Shown in pieces: positions 61,874 to 64,000 of a DNA stretch of 64,000 nt. Below the pieces are notes generated by a model that did no database searches, was not told where the DNA came from, and saw nothing but the letters and a program-made list of their open reading frames with translations. Position 1 is the first letter of the stretch; each line of letters begins with the position of its first letter. The DNA is from Paeniglutamicibacter psychrophenolicus (lineage in GTDB: Bacteria > Actinomycetota > Actinomycetes > Actinomycetales > Micrococcaceae), in contig NZ_JAGIOE010000001.1 in NCBI RefSeq assembly GCF_017876575.1, forward strand, positions 62,001 to 126,000, read 5' to 3'. The position numbers and the translations under genes were made by a program.

Positions 61874-62860
61874 ATGGAACTGCCGGTCGAGGACCTTCAG
61901 CTGGTCCACGCGCTGCAAATCGCGCCGCGCGCCAGCTGGTCCGAACTCGGGGCAATCCTCGGAAGGCATCCCGCGACACTCTCAGCCCGCTGGACCCGTT
62001 TGCGCGAGGATCGCATGGCCTGGATCCTGGGGCACCTGGGCGGCTATCCCGACCAGCATTGCACCGCATTCATCGAGGTGGTGGCCGATCCGGCGCACAT
62101 CGAGGAGGCGCGCGTGGATTTGTGCGCGATCTCCGAGGTGTTGACGGTCGATGACGCGACCAGCAGTGCCGACTTCCGGCTGACCTGCCTGGCCGCGGAT
62201 TGGTTGACCATGGCCCGCCAGGTGTTGCCAAGCATCAAGGCCGCCCGCGGCGTCCAGCGCACCAAGGTCTCGCTGTGCACCAAGCTCTATTCCACGGGCA
62301 ACGCGTGGCGCCTGGATGTGCTCTCCCCCGCACAGCAGTCCCAGATCCAGCGGCTGGCCCACCCGCCGGTTGCGCAACCAACCCTGATCCCCGACTCGTT
62401 CTGGCCCATGTTGCGGGTGTTGATGCGCGATGGGCGTGCCACCGCAGCGGAGATTTCCCAGGCCACCGGACAGCATCCGTCCACCACGGGCAGGGCCCTG
62501 AAGACCGCGTTGGAGACCGGGATGGTGACCCTGCGCTGCGAACTGGCTAGCCACTACACGGGCTACCCGCTGACGGTGCAGTGGTTCGCGAAGGTTCCGG
62601 CCGGCTCGGCGGATGCCGTGGCCACCTTTCTGCGGGAGCACCGCACGCTGCGGCTGTGTGCCTCCACCACCGGGGCGGCGAACATGACCTTCATGATGCA
62701 GATGCGCACCCCTGCGGACATCGCCGACCTCGAGGCCCGGCTGGCGGCACGGGTCCCGGGAGTCGACATCCTGGAGGCGAGCGTGGGCGTGCATTCCTTC
62801 AAGCGCATGGGCTGGATGCTGGATCCGGACGGCAGGCCGACCGGGGTGGTCGTGACCTGA
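61874..62860 (+). CDS. Lrp/AsnC regulator with two tandem AsnC units (paralogue)
   Basis: The 328-aa protein has the same two-unit layout as the gene at 2165. Unit 1 begins EDLQLVHALQIAPRASWSELG, matching 9 of 10 residues of the paralogue in the LQxAPRASWSEL block; unit 2 begins near residue 165 with SFWPMLRVLMRDGRATAAEISQATGQHPSTTGRAL. ATG 61874 has AAGGGG 5-6 nt upstream; in-frame upstream ATGs (61796, 61847) lack ribosome sites. It is divergent from the M20/MHS operon, which it probably regulates in response to the imported substrate or the released amino acid. Confidence 0.87.
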   Translation: MELPVEDLQLVHALQIAPRASWSELGAILGRHPATLSARWTRLREDRMAWILGHLGGYPDQHCTAFIEVVADPAHIEEARVDLCAISEVLTVDDATSSADFRLTCLAADWLTMARQVLPSIKAARGVQRTKVSLCTKLYSTGNAWRLDVLSPAQQSQIQRLAHPPVAQPTLIPDSFWPMLRVLMRDGRATAAEISQATGQHPSTTGRALKTALETGMVTLRCELASHYTGYPLTVQWFAKVPAGSADAVATFLREHRTLRLCASTTGAANMTFMMQMRTPADIADLEARLAARVPGVDILEASVGVHSFKRMGWMLDPDGRPTGVVVT

Positions 62861-62888
62861 CCTGCGTCGGAAAGACGCCCTTAACAAC

Positions 62889-62936
62889 GATTCCCCCCGT
62901 CATCCGCCCCCCTCAGGGGGAAATGGCGGGGGAATC
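62889..62936. terminator. Terminator between the AsnC gene and the exporter
   Basis: A 9-bp stem GATTCCCCC/GGGGGAATC (62889-62897 / 62928-62936) extends inward through a bulge, with a second C5/G5 hairpin (62907-62920) at its tip. It lies between converging genes. Confidence 0.7.
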
Positions 62937-62962
62937 GCCCAACCTACACCGGGCGAAAGGTG

Positions 62963-64000
62963 CTAGTGCGCGTGCACCTCGGCCTCGGCAGGCTCTTCGG
63001 CCTTGGACAGGAAGAAGGCAATGACGACCATGCCCGCGGCGCAGATCGAGGCCACCGTGAATCCGGCGGAGAACCCGTTGATCTGGGCCTGGATCGGATC
63101 GATCCCGGCCGCAGCCCCGGCACCGATGCGCGAGGCCAGAACACCAACCAACAGGGCGGTGCCTGCCGCGCCACCGAGCTGCTGCAAGGTGGAGAGCACG
63201 GCCGAGCCGTGGGAGTGCAGCGAATGCGGCAGCGGGTTCAGCGCGGTGGTGAAGGCCGGGGTGAAGATCAGCGCCAGCGCCAGCGACATGGTCAGGTGCA
63301 ACCCGATGATCACGCCGATGGCGGTCTCGGCACCCAGCAGGCGCGAGTAGCCGAACAGCACCAGGGTCAGGATCACGGCACCGGGGATCATCAGCGGGCG
63401 CGGGCCCACCTTGTCGAAGATCCGGCCCACGAACGGTGCCAGCAGGCCCATGAGCAGCCCACCGGGCAGCAGCATCAACCCGGTGGCCAGGGTGTCGAGC
63501 CCACGCACGTTCTGCAGGTACATCGGCAGCAGGATGATGACCCCGAACAGCGCCACCATCGCGAGCACCATCAGCGACAGCGACAGCGTGAATGGCCTGT
63601 AGGTGAAGGTGCGCAGGTCAAGCAGCGCGTGGTCCTTCTTTTGCAGGCGCAGCTGCAGCATCGTGAAGACCACCAATGCCATCACCGCAACCACGAGAAT
63701 GACCAGTGTCTCGGCATCCAGCCCGTTGGCCGAGAGCCTGCTGAGCCCGAAGACCAGCCCGCCGAAGCCGGGGATCGAAAGGATCACCGACGGGATCGAC
63801 AGCGGCATCTTTGACGCCTCGGCGACCTTGTTCAACCGCGGTGCGCCGATGAGCAGGGCGGCCAGCGCGATGGGGGCGACGATCAGGAACATGAAGCGCC
63901 ACGACAGCGAGTGCAGGATCAGTCCCGAGATCGTCGGGCCGATGGCCGGGGCCACGGAAATCACGATCGACACGTTGCCCATGATGACCCCGCGTCGTGC
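62963..64000 (-). CDS. DHA2-type multidrug MFS exporter (partial, 5' end outside window)
   Basis: At least 345 residues of an EmrB/QacA-like 14-TM exporter; the reading frame stays open through the right end of the window. Visible are the motif C region NVSIVISVAPAIGPTISGLILHSLSWRFMFLI (APxxGPxxGG-like), a central LDLRTFTYRPFTLSLSLM, LLPMYLQNVRGLDTLATGLMLLPGGLLMG, and VGRIFDKVGPRPLM in the late loop. Members export drugs with proton antiport. The stop at 62963 follows a His/Glu-rich tail (AEAEVHAH). Regulation cannot be judged without the upstream part. Confidence 0.92.
   Translation of the reverse strand, partial: ARRGVIMGNVSIVISVAPAIGPTISGLILHSLSWRFMFLIVAPIALAALLIGAPRLNKVAEASKMPLSIPSVILSIPGFGGLVFGLSRLSANGLDAETLVILVVAVMALVVFTMLQLRLQKKDHALLDLRTFTYRPFTLSLSLMVLAMVALFGVIILLPMYLQNVRGLDTLATGLMLLPGGLLMGLLAPFVGRIFDKVGPRPLMIPGAVILTLVLFGYSRLLGAETAIGVIIGLHLTMSLALALIFTPAFTTALNPLPHSLHSHGSAVLSTLQQLGGAAGTALLVGVLASRIGAGAAAGIDPIQAQINGFSAGFTVASICAAGMVVIAFFLSKAEEPAEAEVHAH

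Overview
The window is a high-GC chromosomal segment from an actinobacterium, most likely Micrococcaceae (Arthrobacter or a close relative such as Paeniglutamicibacter). That placement is inferred from GTP-type PEP carboxykinase, an adjacent Lhr helicase and Nei2-type glycosylase, tRNA-Arg(ACG) and tRNA-Ser(CGA) loci, many 4-bp ATGA/GTGA gene overlaps, and -10-like TANNCT boxes 6-7 nt upstream of several starts. No plasmid, phage or CRISPR signature is visible. The only mobile-element trace is a decayed transposase near 29.8-30.1 kb.

Layout, 0-20 kb. An NsrR-type Fe-S repressor lies upstream of flavohaemoglobin hmp, with a 23-bp palindrome before hmp. A double-AsnC regulator is divergent from an amidohydrolase/AbgT-type transporter operon. 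PadR plus an alpha/beta hydrolase and pckG follow. Two identical tRNA-Arg genes flank an LtrA-type membrane protein. Next come a lipase-like gene and a lactonase, then a TetR-controlled operon (ABC-like protein without Walker A, YhgE/Pip exporter-like membrane protein, TetR). Convergent to it are a degenerate ABC protein and a P-loop protein.

20-31 kb. After a SixA-like phosphatase comes a stretch that looks acquired: a gene-poor segment with a 14-bp inverted repeat, a solitary substrate-binding lipoprotein, then a ketone/ester catabolic cluster (Baeyer-Villiger monooxygenase, esterase, GntR regulator, alcohol dehydrogenase, aldehyde dehydrogenase). Two copies of the same operator, GAATGCA-N3-TGCATTC, tie the cluster together. 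It ends in about 1.2 kb of non-coding DNA holding the transposase relic.

30.5-44 kb. A winged-helix regulator without a receiver domain sits behind a strongly structured leader, divergent from an OmpR-type response regulator/histidine kinase pair. Then come upp, an FAD-linked oxidase, tadA, an HTH_42 protein, tRNA-Ser, and a cassette of a Nudix/winged-helix NrtR-like regulator divergent from an SPFH protein and an NAD-kinase-like protein. Twin operators bracket a near-consensus promoter in that cassette; this is my best candidate for an under-described system. An NmrA-like reductase, PAP2 phosphatase and rlmH follow.

44-64 kb. Lhr helicase, Nei2-type glycosylase, an RluA-type pseudouridine synthase, a large coiled-coil membrane protein, several small metabolic genes, a ribbon-helix-helix/VOC gene pair with a palindromic promoter, an Old Yellow Enzyme, and a second double-AsnC regulator divergent from an M20 amidohydrolase/MHS transporter operon. 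The window closes inside a DHA2-type drug exporter. All assignments come from reading translated motifs and DNA symmetry; no database search was run.
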